Origin: Alentia gelatinosa
Lineage: Eukaryota > Annelida > Polychaeta > Phyllodocida > Polynoidae
Length of the DNA: 64,000 nucleotides
NCBI GenBank assembly: GCA_950022655.1
Contig: OX465581.1
Location: 35,497,300 to 35,561,299, forward strand
Reading direction: 5' to 3'
The position numbers and the translations under genes are program-made. This document shows, one piece after another, positions 33,686 through 46,200 of the stretch. Under the pieces are notes generated by a model. That model was not told the DNA's origin. It worked only from the letters and a program-made list of their open reading frames with translations, and searched no databases. The stretch's first letter is position 1, and each line of letters starts with the position of its first letter.

Positions 33686-34206
33686 GGTAAATTCCCAGTT
33701 CGAAGCAAAAAATGATTTCTCAAATGAAATGTTCCTGTGCGCGTGAGAACGTTGGGAACACAGATCGATGGTCACTGGCTGCCTAAACGTATACAATTTG
33801 AATTGCGGAAACCAGCTACAGGAAATCCTTGTAGTTTGCGTAGCAGTCGCCAGGTGGCAATCAAACAATTAGATTGTAGTACGTCTCGTCGTCGCCAGGG
33901 CCTAGGCGCTCTTAACTTAGCCTGAAGTGCGGCCACATCTACCAGGCTGCCCCTATGCACCTAAAGCGGTCGTGAAAGAGACTTTATCCTACCCCTATCA
34001 AAAAACGGTACCGGTACGGTACATGTTTTCTCTTTCTCAGAGGCACCACTACAGGCTTCTGTACTCTTTTGCCTTTTCGAATAGATAAAAACCGACCCCC
34101 CATCAACGTTAAACATAGAATCAGCATCAATTAAGCGAATTATCAAACTAATAACAATATAATACCTCTCCCCAATAACTGATTTATTCTCATCTCATTG
34201 GTATTG
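33686..34206. other. LSM8 upstream region
   Basis: No open gene. A TTTATCCTACCCCT word at 33985–33998 matches the start motif of subfamily R, but no partner or palindrome was found. A GGTACCGGTACGGTACA self-complementary stretch lies at about 34007–34024. Confidence 0.4.
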
Positions 34207-34380
34207 TTTATTAGGTCACCCTTGGTATTTTTGCCCCATAGGCTTAACGATGGAAACTCGTTCTCTATGCCCCCATGAGTATTGCAGTCCGTTTTCCATG
34301 GTCTATAACCGGTGTTTTGTCCATTCCTTTAGTGTGTAAAGGGGTGAGATAATTACAGAAAACAACTTGTTTTGGTCAGT
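34207..34380 (+). mobile_element. Palindrome-ended element, subfamily Q, partial
   Basis: TTTATTAGGTCACCCTTGG start, mini-hairpin CCCCATAGGCTTAACGATGG, and partner AAAGGGGTGAGATAATTAC at about 34338–34356. Only a small remnant of the palindrome follows (AAACAACTTGTTTTGG). Confidence 0.6.
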
Positions 34381-37300
34381 CACCATTCTCTGGACAACTT
34401 CTTTGAACGCTACCCGATATTCAATCGGCTTTTCCTCGTTCATATCGGTCCGCATCAAGCTCGTGGAGAACAATGACTTTGACCAAAATTTGTTTTTTTT
34501 CTATTACGACTTTCTCTTCCATTTTTTCACTTTGGTACAATGACAAAGAAATATATATAACGGTGTTTTCATTGATAAATTTGTTTTTCAATTAAATAGA
34601 AAGTACAATAGATTCCCAGAGTAGATAATACAGATTTCAGTTCCCTTTTTTTTCTTAAATTTCTGTTGTTATCTGAGACAACTGATGGCTAAGGGATATC
34701 TTATAGTGTGTACATGTTATATGTAGGCTCTATTTGGAGACAATACTAACTCAAACACTCAGATTATGTAAATCGGTTTATTTTAGATAATGGCTATCAC
34801 AGAACAACATTTAAAATCTCCCGTTATGAGGAGGAAACTCAGATCAAACGAAACACTCGTGTTGAAATACGAATACCACATTTTCGTGTAACCATCTGGC
34901 GTCTGTCATTTTACTGAATATGAATGTGACCTTCATTCTTTAATCTATGGATAATGAACACGTGGTGTTAACCGCATACGAAGTTATACATTTTTATATG
35001 TGAAATGATTGCTTAGGCTCGCATTAAATAATCATAATAAATGTCCCTATACTGTCACTGACTTGACAGTTTCCAAAGTTATAAAATACCACATGTTAGG
35101 ATGCTAACCAAGAAGCAGAATAGCACCTGTATCATAACATTGTGTATATTTAAGTATACGGATTATATTCTATAATCTACTTACATCACTCTCTATTAGC
35201 GATATACAGCTGCTACGGTACATCTAATATTGCTGTTATATTGTGTTTTTACATCGTTATATGTCATACTTAGTGAAGCTTGCCGACTATTTGCTATTTT
35301 GTTCTGGTTGCCTCAACAACATGTGCTTATGGTATTATATACTGGTGGTATAATATATGAAATAAGAAATAATTCATGAGGCACAGGGCTGTTATAATAT
35401 CAATTAAATGGACAGGACAGTATTGTTTTTTTTTCTAATCCTCGGATACATGAAACTCCTGGCTATCTATATGTATACATTTTAGTATAGTATGATACAT
35501 TTACTGAGTTGAAAACAGACAATTCCTGCATAAACTCTCTTCAGCGGAGAACTCAAAGTATACAGTAGGAGAATATTGACGACATTGTTAGCCCATGCTA
35601 CACAACTGAAATATCAAAATTTGGCCCACTTGAGGAATCAAACTGTCTTCCAACTCGAATATGATAGCTGTGGTTATAGATACCACAGAGTAAACAAATA
35701 CTGACCCACCTTTGACACTACTGACAACAACCAAGTGTCAACATAGGAAACCACCAGCTGCACACCTGTGAGGAAATCAATGGTGATTGTCTAGTAAACA
35801 GGTCGACGGTGGATTATTGTTGGAGAACTATGTCGGAACATAAATTTTGAAACTATGCAAATATGCTTTTAAAACAGGAAACATGAGTATAATTTTGATG
35901 AAAATAAAAACTCAAATCTTTGAATTATATTGCCTGCTGTTCCAAAAATGCCAGGGAATATCAAAGACTGAAATTTGTATAGTTGGAAATTAGCATAGAC
36001 GACAATAAATGTTATCATATTCTACTGTCTCCCAGATGCAATTAGGTTATTCTAATTACTCAAGAAACCAGAAATCTATCAATTATGAACCCATATTTGT
36101 TCAGTGAAATTTATATAATTTGTCTAAAGATAGTACCAATGGAATTTAACTGTCTGTCATTGGATTTACTAGTATTAAAAAAGATTCTTATACTTTACAA
36201 ATTTTGTTTTTAAAAAATGACAATGCTGGAAGGAGGTGGGGGGAGGCTTTTCAGGTTACATGCCCCTTTAGCATAATAAGATGAGCATGAAAAGAAAGTA
36301 GCCAAAATACAAAATTGCATTTATAGTTACTGATATGAATTATGTGATAAAAGGAAATTTTGCTTTGAAATAGAGGGCTGTTACTAGTTTCTACATCGTG
36401 ACTCGTACAGTGGTACAAGATTTATAGTATTTATCAACATGCCCAAATGACACTTTGACGTTTGGGTCATGGTATAAGGTGGAGTTTCACCACAAAGGAG
36501 TGGACCCTGCATTATCAATATCATACAACCAGGCAAATATTGTACAACCTGGGAAATTATATCCAGAGTTACACCACGTACATTGCGTAATAATCGGTCT
36601 CTTCTGACCATAGTTGTGACTCAGACTGAACGTAGATAATAAAGAAATCGAAAGAAGTACAGAATTTAACAATTTATGGTTTGGTCCTACAGGGACAAAT
36701 ACCACTCAAAAAGGCACTGTCCAACCGCAGCAGCCCATTCTAGTAGTGGCTGCCAAAAAAGCCATTCACCACATAATAAATAGGTAGTCAAAATGCGGAT
36801 CGGAAATGGACGTTAGACAAAGCAATAGTTGTTGTGTCATAAACGCCGGTAAGTTTTGATTGACTCTCATTGTTCGCAATTCAAGCACAATATGAACGAT
36901 CTACATGATATGAAACAAGGAAAAGACTAATGAATTTACATAAATAACACTCAACATGTATCACAGTAATTTACCTCTCCCATTGTTTAGTTCATCTGAT
37001 TAAAAACAAGTCAGCAAACACATGCTTCTCTTTAACGAACAAAATTATTGACTGAATTGTATTCTGGGCGTTCACGCTTCTATTATATGAGTACCAATTG
37101 TTAATTGAGGAACATACTTTCCAATTGATAAATCCATAACTTGATCACTTCTAATACAATAAATTGTCTCGAATTTGTATGTTTGATTTACACCATTTTA
37201 ACATAGATATTAATCCTTTTAATATCTCATAGAAGTATCAGCTTCAATAATTACTCAACAAAGGCATAACTTTATACATGTTCACAAAAAGTGTCACTTA

Positions 37301-39780
37301 TTGAAATACAACAGAGGGGACTATTGTCTATCTGTTATAATGTTACGAGCCATCAAAACAATTTCTATGAAACAACAGTAAGAACACGAATGCGAGGGCT
37401 GTGGAACGAATTATTCAATACTGGTGCGGATGTACACGTATTAGTAATCAGCAATGACCAAACAACAGTTAACAATAAAACGCTCTTGAATACACCATTA
37501 CACTCTGACGCACCGGATTCTTGTGTGACCTTCAGGAAACCAGAATACAATGTATATATTCTCATATTTGAACAAGCAATAACATTCGTTTGTGGATAAA
37601 TATGTGACCAATGGGTAGGCTCAAGCCTCTGCTCAACTTCTGTCAACATTTTTTAAGGGATTGAAATATGCCATATTTTACATGAAATGTACAAACGGGT
37701 AAGCGCCCTGAACACTATACTACACAGTGACATACATTGGATATGTGTTTTGTACAATGATGAATACAGTTGTTGACCGTCAATCAGGGGTGAAGTCATT
37801 CATACTTGTAGTAGTGATTGTCAATAGCTTTCATTTTAGTTTTAGGTATTGTGGCCTTTGATAGTCTATGGTTCCTTTGAATGCGTTCATATATTCAAGT
37901 TAAAGCTAAATTTTCGCCATATTCTACTTGCGATGTGGTTTACTTTGCTATTCATTTTACGATTCACGGATCTAGGCATAATCTACAGTATATATGTCTC
38001 TTATTGCTTATCGCTTCCTAAGAAACCTAAATCAATGAATTATGGGGAATACATTGTTTAGTATACAGAGTTTGCTGCATTGACGCTTGGTGAAAGATAT
38101 GTATTAGAGCAAAGAATGATGTCCATATCCTTAAGAGTATTAAAAAGGGATATTAGAATATGAACCATGGAGATTTTGTTTTTTCATATGTGATTTAAAA
38201 GCAGGCTTTCTGATGAAACCATGTCAAAGTCATTACGGCAAATCACTCTTCTACTATGTTCAGAAAACCGCTGAAACCATTTGATTTCTCTCAAAGCTGC
38301 ATAAATCTATATCTATATCTATAAAGTGTTCGACGCTTTGAGATACACACTGCTATATAGTCCCTATATACCCTCAGGGTTCCCTGGGACGTTAAACCAC
38401 AAACAAATAAAACACACTACTATAAATGTAGGCGAGTATGCATGACTGGGAACAAGCAGAACATCAAACCAACATTTTCCGGCTGTAAGTACACTATGAA
38501 TGTAATCGGTTGAAGAACAAAAGTCCTCAGATCAAAGTAATTTGACAATAATACTATTGATAGAGCATTAACTGCATCAACGGCTATGGGCACAAAATCG
38601 CTATTAAAGGTGATAATCATGAATACATTAATGTTTAAATGGAGATTTTTTTGAAGACCAGCTTCTGGGTGCACATTATGGTGAGGAAAAAAATGAAAAA
38701 CTTCTGTCCAGCAAAACGGTTATTGTGATATTCGACATAAGTTTGACCCGTGATTAATATTGAGGTCAAGGATTTGATTGTTCAGCTCGTGAACTGACCA
38801 GACATCACTATGAGGATGATTATAAAGTGGGTGTTTCATTGGGATGACAATAAATCCAATGGCATCAGGCATCTGCCAAACACCTTTATAGTGTACAAAG
38901 TGGAGTTCAAAGGCCAACGTAACACAGTGGCTGTGTGGACTACATTTGTAGGCATTCAGCTAAAGGTATTTTATTAGGTTTTGTGGACCGTTACCTGTTA
39001 CACTACCGTGTGGCCACCACCAATGAGCATGTTGCTTCCTCCCCATCACTGATTGCAGTAACCATCTGACAAAAGGCCGCTGTGTGATGTTATTTTTTTT
39101 CATTCTGTCGGCCCAATGGAACACCCCCTTTAGAGAGGTAATGAGGATGACTTACAAAGGCACAGTAATAGGGGTCGATATGCCATGTATTAAACAATCA
39201 TAGTGACACTGACACCGTTCACTGACAAGTCTTACTCCATACTTAAATGCAACTTGAAGACAAGTGAATATGTATACATCTATATATTATTAATGTAGTC
39301 CTTAATGTCTTCAGTAGCTTAAATCATCATTTCTTGTATGTACAAACTTAAGAAATATTATTAGAAACCCAATACATGTACTTCGTAACAGCTTGGCCGA
39401 GGTCAATAACTTATCTTGTTATGTCAACTTGGAAACATGAGTCGGACAACACAGCTATTACTGATTTTCTTAGATTCCGGGCTTGATAAGTGATACGTTA
39501 ATACATTTCATAGATATTAAGGGATAGCGTCTCATTAGGATATCTTTTGAGGGCAGTGGGCAATTTGAAAAAGTTACTGACTTCCCACTTTTCATTCACC
39601 TGAAAATATCAAATTCTGGAGAAATAAATTAACGTTTTAAACAGTAACAGAGCCTCACTTGTATCTGATACAATCCTATTAAAAAACCCTTCGCTTTAAG
39701 AAAATTCATAACAGTTTCATGAATAATTTTCAGGTTAAACAATAATTGACACTAAATGAATTTACCAACCTACCCTCGAG
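34381..39780. other. Intergenic region between HDAC11 and LSM8
   Basis: AT-rich, no gene recognised. It contains repeat S copy 2 at 38345–38406. A minus-strand AATAAAA near 38969–38975 lies about 800 bp past the HDAC11 stop and could be its poly(A) signal. The open frame at 37291–37599 has no recognisable domain. Confidence 0.4.
38345..38406 (-). repeat. Short dispersed repeat S, copy 2
   Basis: On the minus strand it reads GTTTAACGTCCCAGGGAACC then CTGAGGGTATATAGGGACTA, matching 30257–30310. Confidence 0.7.
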
Positions 39781-40244
39781 CTACGTGACAGGGTGGCTGT
39801 GGGTCTTATTCACCTGCCCTTCCTGATACGTCCCCTTCATCTGAGCCATGAACGTCAGCATATCTACTCCCTCCTCTTCCACCTCCCCGAAGCCTTCCCG
39901 CTGGCTCGCTGCGACCCCGGGCTCCTCGACCGCCCGCCACTCGTTGAGCCCGCCCGGGCTGGCCTTGAGTTGCGGCGGCTGCGAGTTGCTGGCGGCGTGC
40001 GGTCGCGAGGCGCTCTGCTCGCCCGCGTACGCCTCATTCACCACGCACTGGTTGAGGCTGGAGCTGCTCGTGTTGGAGGTGGTCGGGCGATAGGCGTCCT
40101 CGGGTGAGGGCTGCTGGCCCGTGCGGGCGAGCTGCTCCGAGGTCTGTGACCGCGTCATGTTCATGCAGTTAGCCGAGCGTTTGAATTTCGCCCACAGGCC
40201 GCCTTCGCTTGCGCTTCGAGGTATACTGGTGGTTGGCTCGGGCT
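39781..40244 (-). CDS. HDAC11: HDAC11 exon 9 with novel C-terminal tail
   Basis: Acceptor CCCATTGTAG. The first two bases complete Glu with the G left by exon 8. It encodes 153 residues, PEPTTSIPRSASEGG to SHPVT and stop. It is low-complexity (Ser, Gln, Glu, Pro), with an acidic patch EVEEEGVD and the possible basic short motif WAKFKRS. I recognise no domain. Local base composition is GC-rich, as in an ordinary exon. A different gene's exon is possible, but the phase and same-strand order favour HDAC11. Confidence 0.75.
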
Positions 40245-43200
40245 CTACAATGGGAAGATACACTCAATATTCAGCTGGTAGGATAGTATTATCAGCAATA
40301 TGAGGAAACGTAGTTACTGAGCCCGTAGTGATAGCCGTTGGAGGTCTTTTGTCCAATAGCTATATCCCGACGCCATAGCTGAGGGCCCATAGTTATGAAA
40401 TTAAAGACTGAGAACAGGTGTCTTTATGTTTCCTTATTATATACCATTTTATCAAAGCTTGACAGTGGGCCTGAACGTTATCTATACTGCACCCCTATCA
40501 GCAGAATTTCATAGAGGTTCGTGCACTGGTATATATATTATTTGATAATGAATATCAAGAACATTTTCAGAATCAACGTAATAGCACTAATGATATTAGC
40601 ATGTAGCTATGTCAATATGGAGTTTAAACATAAATTGATCACATTATAAACAATAAGAATATGTTTCATAGCGTTTTAATGATATACATTTACATATCTT
40701 TACACGTATTTAAATATCACTATTTAGGGCTATTTCTGAATATGCAGTTACTATGATTTCTTTAATTGTTAGGTAAAATATCTAACTTTGGGTATGATAG
40801 TTATAATACATAACTCAAAGACAAAGTCCATCCCCCAGAAAAAGACAGTAGAGTAGGGGGAGCGGGCGGGAGCGGGAGCAGCAAAAACAGGCACACCAGA
40901 GTGGGACACAGGGCTCCTGGTCCTCACCCTCCACACTCAAAACAGATCCAAACACGTTACAGAATACAGGATATGACAGAGGCATTTCCTGCCTCTTTGT
41001 ATGGCATTTCTGATTGGATCAGGGGGATCAGGTGACACCAAGCACCAATGGGGTATCAGCTTATAGGTGATCCATGCTGGGTAGAAGCGGGGTAGGGTCT
41101 TGTCACATACCAACAGTCGCTCAAGCTGATCATAAGTCTTACTCAGAATATCTAACTTAATCAATCTAATTATAGTGATAAATTGGTTTTATCACTATAG
41201 TTCCAGCATAATTTGATGACTAATAGTTCTTGAATGGTAAAGAAGAAATGTGCCATCATCTACATAAAGCTTACCATTGGAGAGGTTTAATGTCTCAGTA
41301 TGCACATCGAGTTGTATGGATTTATTCTTGCTTCTTCAAGACCCAAGTGTTTTATTTTCTAATACTCCACCTATCATCACACTAGAGGTCAGCATCTCCC
41401 CTACAGTTCCACTCGCCAACCTTCAAATCACCTGCAATCGAAACCTAGATTCTCAAACTCCCCACCCATCCACGCCCCCCTTTCCTGTTGTAAAATAAAA
41501 GCACAATATTACCATGATTTTGATCTGCATGATCGTATTCTTCGCGTAGAAATATCCGAGCTAAAGCGAGGATATTGGTAGAGTGTAAAATACGAGGAGA
41601 ATACGACCATGCAGATTAAAATCATGGTAAAGATATATCTATCATTCAGCAATTCAAATATAGGTTATCAAAGGAAAGACAATATAGCTGCCAATCTTCG
41701 CACGCATGTACTTTTCCCCCTGTATTCCCCAAGGAGAATATGGATTTCCGTATTCTACTTTTTATCTCTAAAATGATCAACACTTAATACACAATCGAAA
41801 ACCCTGAAACCGAAAAACAACCAGAAAAAAATTGATGTATCTAAAGTTGGTATCCAAATATCATCATTCGCAAACCATGATTGCTTTTGATAGTGATTAT
41901 AGGTGCTGCGTCAGCCATGAATCATTAGGTAGCATTAAATATATTCTGATCAAGGGTTCTATTAAATAATGCCTTAATACAAGCTTGGCTAGGTTGTGAT
42001 ACTCGGAATGGGAAAACTATATATTAGTGTAAGTTCTATACCTATGCCGTGTATAGCGCTGGGTCAAATTTAGTCTGTTAATGGGAAGCCTCAAATGCTG
42101 CTAGTAGCATGTCAACTTTGATAGTATGCCAAGGAACAAGCTGTACATATTATATTTTGAAATAAAGTAGGGTGTGAAGCGAATACAGACTTAAAACACT
42201 TCTTTAGTTCAATATTACTGTCATTTTGGTTACGTAGAAGTTAGTGCAATGTCAGAACACATACCAGCTTCGGCAGAGGAAAGAACTTATTCTTCCAATA
42301 GATTTGCTATTTTTTAGGATATAACATGGGAAATGAGGGAAACGCTTCCTTCGTTTCATATGTCTTTATAGACTCAGCAAAGTCAGTTGAAAGAAAAACA
42401 TAATGTTAAGCTTGACTTTTTTTATGTAAGTTAACTAATGCTTTCCGGTTACCTCAGTGAGATTTACCTGTTTTAAATGAAGTGCAATATAATTATAATA
42501 ACAATCTATAAATGAAAATGTTAATAATTCAGTCAGTCATGGTTGTGGCTATACACGAGTCAAGTGATAATGGCGACATTAATCTTTCAGGCTAGATATG
42601 TTTCGTTAACCCCGTCAGAACGAATTATGCCTGGAGCCATTCCCATAGAGGGGTTGCAAGATGCCTAAATGCAGTTCCACAAAAGGCATGAAAATGTGAC
42701 CAAATTTGACAAAAATAGTATAATAGTACATAATTATAAGATAATAATGATTTGCTTATTTCTATGGTAACATATTTCAATTGTTTTAAATGGTTTTTAA
42801 GTCATTTAGTAGTGATTTTCTGCCTGTCTGTTAAGGGGATGATTACCTTACATGAAAGGGGCCATTCATAAAGTATGTGCGAAGAATTTCAAAAATTTGT
42901 CACGCCCCCCCCCCCAACTCCCGATCTTGTAGGCAATAGAACATAGAAGGAGCATACGCCCCCGCCTCCAGTCAGTGCGTACGTACCTTATAGATGGCCC
43001 TAAGTATAAGCAATGCTTCTTGTTGGTTTACATGTCTACCAAGTAGGCAAATTACCGACAGGCATGAATGGGAAAGGCAGTCAAAGGACAGGAACACTGC
43101 TGGGAGGCTACCAATAGGCTCTCTACTGTCAGGCAGGCCGCTGACAGACAGTTTGCTGCCAGGTTTTCTACTGCCAGGTATTTCACTGCCAGGCAGTGTA

Positions 43201-46200
43201 CTGCCACAAAATCTACTGCTTGGCAGTCTACTGCCAGGCGGTCCACTGACAGGCAGTTCACTGACAGGCAGTTCACTGACAGGCAGTTCACTGCCTGTGT
43301 TCACTGACAGGCAGTCCACTGACAGGCAGTTCACCAACGGGCAGACCGCTGACAAGTAGATAACTGGCAGGCAGGTTATTGACACGTAGGCTGCAAACAG
43401 GCAGACTGTTGACAAGTATTCCACTGATAGGCAGGTCGCTGAGACACAGGTCGCTGATAGACAGGCCACTGACAGGCAGGTCGTTGACAAGCAGTTCACT
43501 GACAGACAGGCCACTGACAGGCAGGTCGCTGACAGGCAGGCTGCAGACAGACAGAGTGATAACTCAAAGTTCCCCTTCAAGGGAAAGATATACTCTTGAT
43601 CCTGAGGCAAGTGGTCACGCAATGCACACCTACTGACTGTGCTGGTACAAGATCATGGGCACTGTCCAGGCAACTTTCACAGCAACAAATGGCCCAAAAA
43701 AGGAGGCCGCAAAGCCGCTAGGTGTGCATTGGGAATTTACATCATTGTATGGCTTTCTCACCAGGGGGCGGGAGGTTCTCGGCAGGGTCGCACGTGATCA
43801 GTCCGAGGGCTCGCAGGTTGAGGATGGAGTCGGCGATGATGCGGGCTGTCGTCTGCTGGTAGCCGCCACTCGTCACCATGATGATGGGAATGCCGCGAGT
43901 CACTGTCTTCTGAAACACGATCTGGTCACGTTCAACTATCCCCTGAGGAAAAAAGACAAATCAGGAAAAAAATATTAAACATGAGATATATATATATAAA
44001 TCCGGCAATATTCATTATGTATTTTTGTCCTTTTTTTTAGTTTTAAAATTATGTTGGTAGTATGTATACTACCAGGTTAGCATACCAGGTTGTTTCTATC
44101 ATGATTTATTTAGATATCAACGTATACGCAGTACTTTCAACAATTTATGCTTGAGTGAATGCATTTTATAATTTTTCCAAATTGTATATATTGTTGAATA
44201 CAAGGTATGGATGTGAAGCTAAATAGGCCTTTTTCCACAGGGCGGTGTCGCACGTTATCTGGTTGGTTACGCGATGCCTGCAGCCAAACATACCCCTGGA
44301 AACGTATTCTTTAGCATTTGGATCACTCAGTATATGAGCGTAATGCATTCATAAGACCCGTGTATCTCATTTTCAGAGAAATAACAATGATTTCATCGTA
44401 TTCTATGGTATTCCAGCTTCAATTTGATGTATCATATATGCATATCACCTAAATGATACTTTAGATATACCTTAGATGAGACAGGAACACTGAAACAGCA
44501 TACACACTAATACATTGGAAAGGCCTAGCTATAATATGCTTATCTTTTCCCAAGTTAAAACCAAGATAATTATCAACTATACAGTTTAGACAGCTCAGAC
44601 TCGTTGATACAATATCCTAGTTTACTCCAACAATTTAATCTGTTAAAAAACAACACTCCTGTAATCACACCCACCGTTCACACTTTAGGTGTGATTACTG
44701 TGTGGCTCTATCATAGTCTATGGGCATACCGCCTGACTCGGCCGTGTTTGTCCGAGTGGCCGCGTTACTACACAGTGGGCCGTTAGGCGGCGCTGAACGG
44801 CAACACCTGTATTCAACTATATGTTTATGACTAGTCATGCAGTGCGTTCTCAAAGATGCTATTCTTAATATTATACAATGCATTGATAGTTTACAATAAT
44901 CTATGTTACATGGGATGTCAGTTGGTGTAAGGAAAAAAGGTAGAAATATCTTTCATGTGCAATTTACGGCCTCAGATAAATTGAGAAAACATGGAAAATA
45001 CATCAATGTTGATCATGGAATAGTGATATGGGTGAGTCGGGAGTTTCAAACCACTGTTTTATTGGACGTGAATGAGAGTCAATTTATACTATCTAATAAT
45101 AAAATAATTTCATACTCCTGTGTTCGGGGCTGAGAAAAGGGGGTTGTAATGAGTAATAACAGACAAACTGGACAAGCAGAGGTTTGGTCGTATCCTCCAA
45201 AATTTTATTGAAAATATGAATAAGGAGAAGAAAATAACTGGAAAATGAAAACAGGAATACTGCCATACCTAAGAACATTTTGTTAAGCAAAGTACTCCGA
45301 GGTATTCAACATCTCGAATCGATTTCTGTAGCGTTGAGGGTCACGTCAACCAAGTTTAGAGATATTCACACAAGTCTCACACTTCAATAACGGCTGCACA
45401 ATATTGATGGTTATTCACTGGTACACCGGTACTTCTTACCTGGGCTGTGACGGCCATACAACCAAGCGGGTCTCCTTCCAGGATGTCCGTGCCGGCGTTG
45501 AAGACGACAATGTCCGGATGAAACTCGTTCAGCGCGCCCTCCACATGCCTGTTATAAATGTTCAGACTGCATCTCAGTCACAGATCATCATACCATTAAA
45601 TATACTCAAATAGCAGTGTAACCAGGATGTACTCATACATCATCATATCCTGAGACACACTTCTACCTCTATTGACGTTAAAATCTTACCATTCGCGCTT
45701 GTGAGTCCCCCTCTATGAACAAAACTAATTAGTATATTACGACTAATTTTTCTAAACATATAAATTTCAATTGCACAAGAAGTAGTACAATGAATGGAAG
45801 GTATTCTGGCCATTTATACAAACTGAGGTGTTTGACAATCATCGTTAGCGGCGTAAATATACAGTTTATACCCTTCATGTGCTAATTATCGCTCACGATA
45901 TGAGCCCAGGTCTGGTCTGCCAAGCAGGGACTCGTTGTTATCTATTTGCTATTTATAGACTATCTGTTAAATGATTTTCATCAGTATATCAAAAAAATAA
46001 ATTAACATATTTAGTTATACTAGAGGTAAGCACCTGGTATAAACTAAGCTAAGGCATCGGTTAGGTCTAGAAGTGTTTTCGCATCGTTTTCCAAATCTGC
46101 TATTAACTTAGACCCATCATCACTTCGTTTAAGAAGTGGCACCGTGCTTTCTGAAAAACTACCGTCATTGATGAAGTACACTCATGTACAGGTACCATTA

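Larger units (their letters stand above)
40245..43761 (-). other. HDAC11 intron 8
   Basis: A 3.5-kb intron containing a reversed P-type element (41500–41790), a small MITE (42857–43002) and the inverted minisatellite (43030–43560). Confidence 0.7.

Noticed and set aside
33985..33998. TTTATCCTACCCCT upstream of LSM8 as a full R element
   Set aside because: Only the start motif is present; no mini-hairpin, partner or palindrome was found.
42972..43622. A 216-residue minus-strand frame and others in HDAC11 intron 8
   Set aside because: The same minisatellite artefact in the other orientation; it lies inside an intron.
44720..44790. GTCCGAGTGGCCGCG, tRNA-Leu/Ser-like A-box wording with nearby short inverted repeats
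   Set aside because: No B box or acceptor pairing; it does not fold into a cloverleaf.
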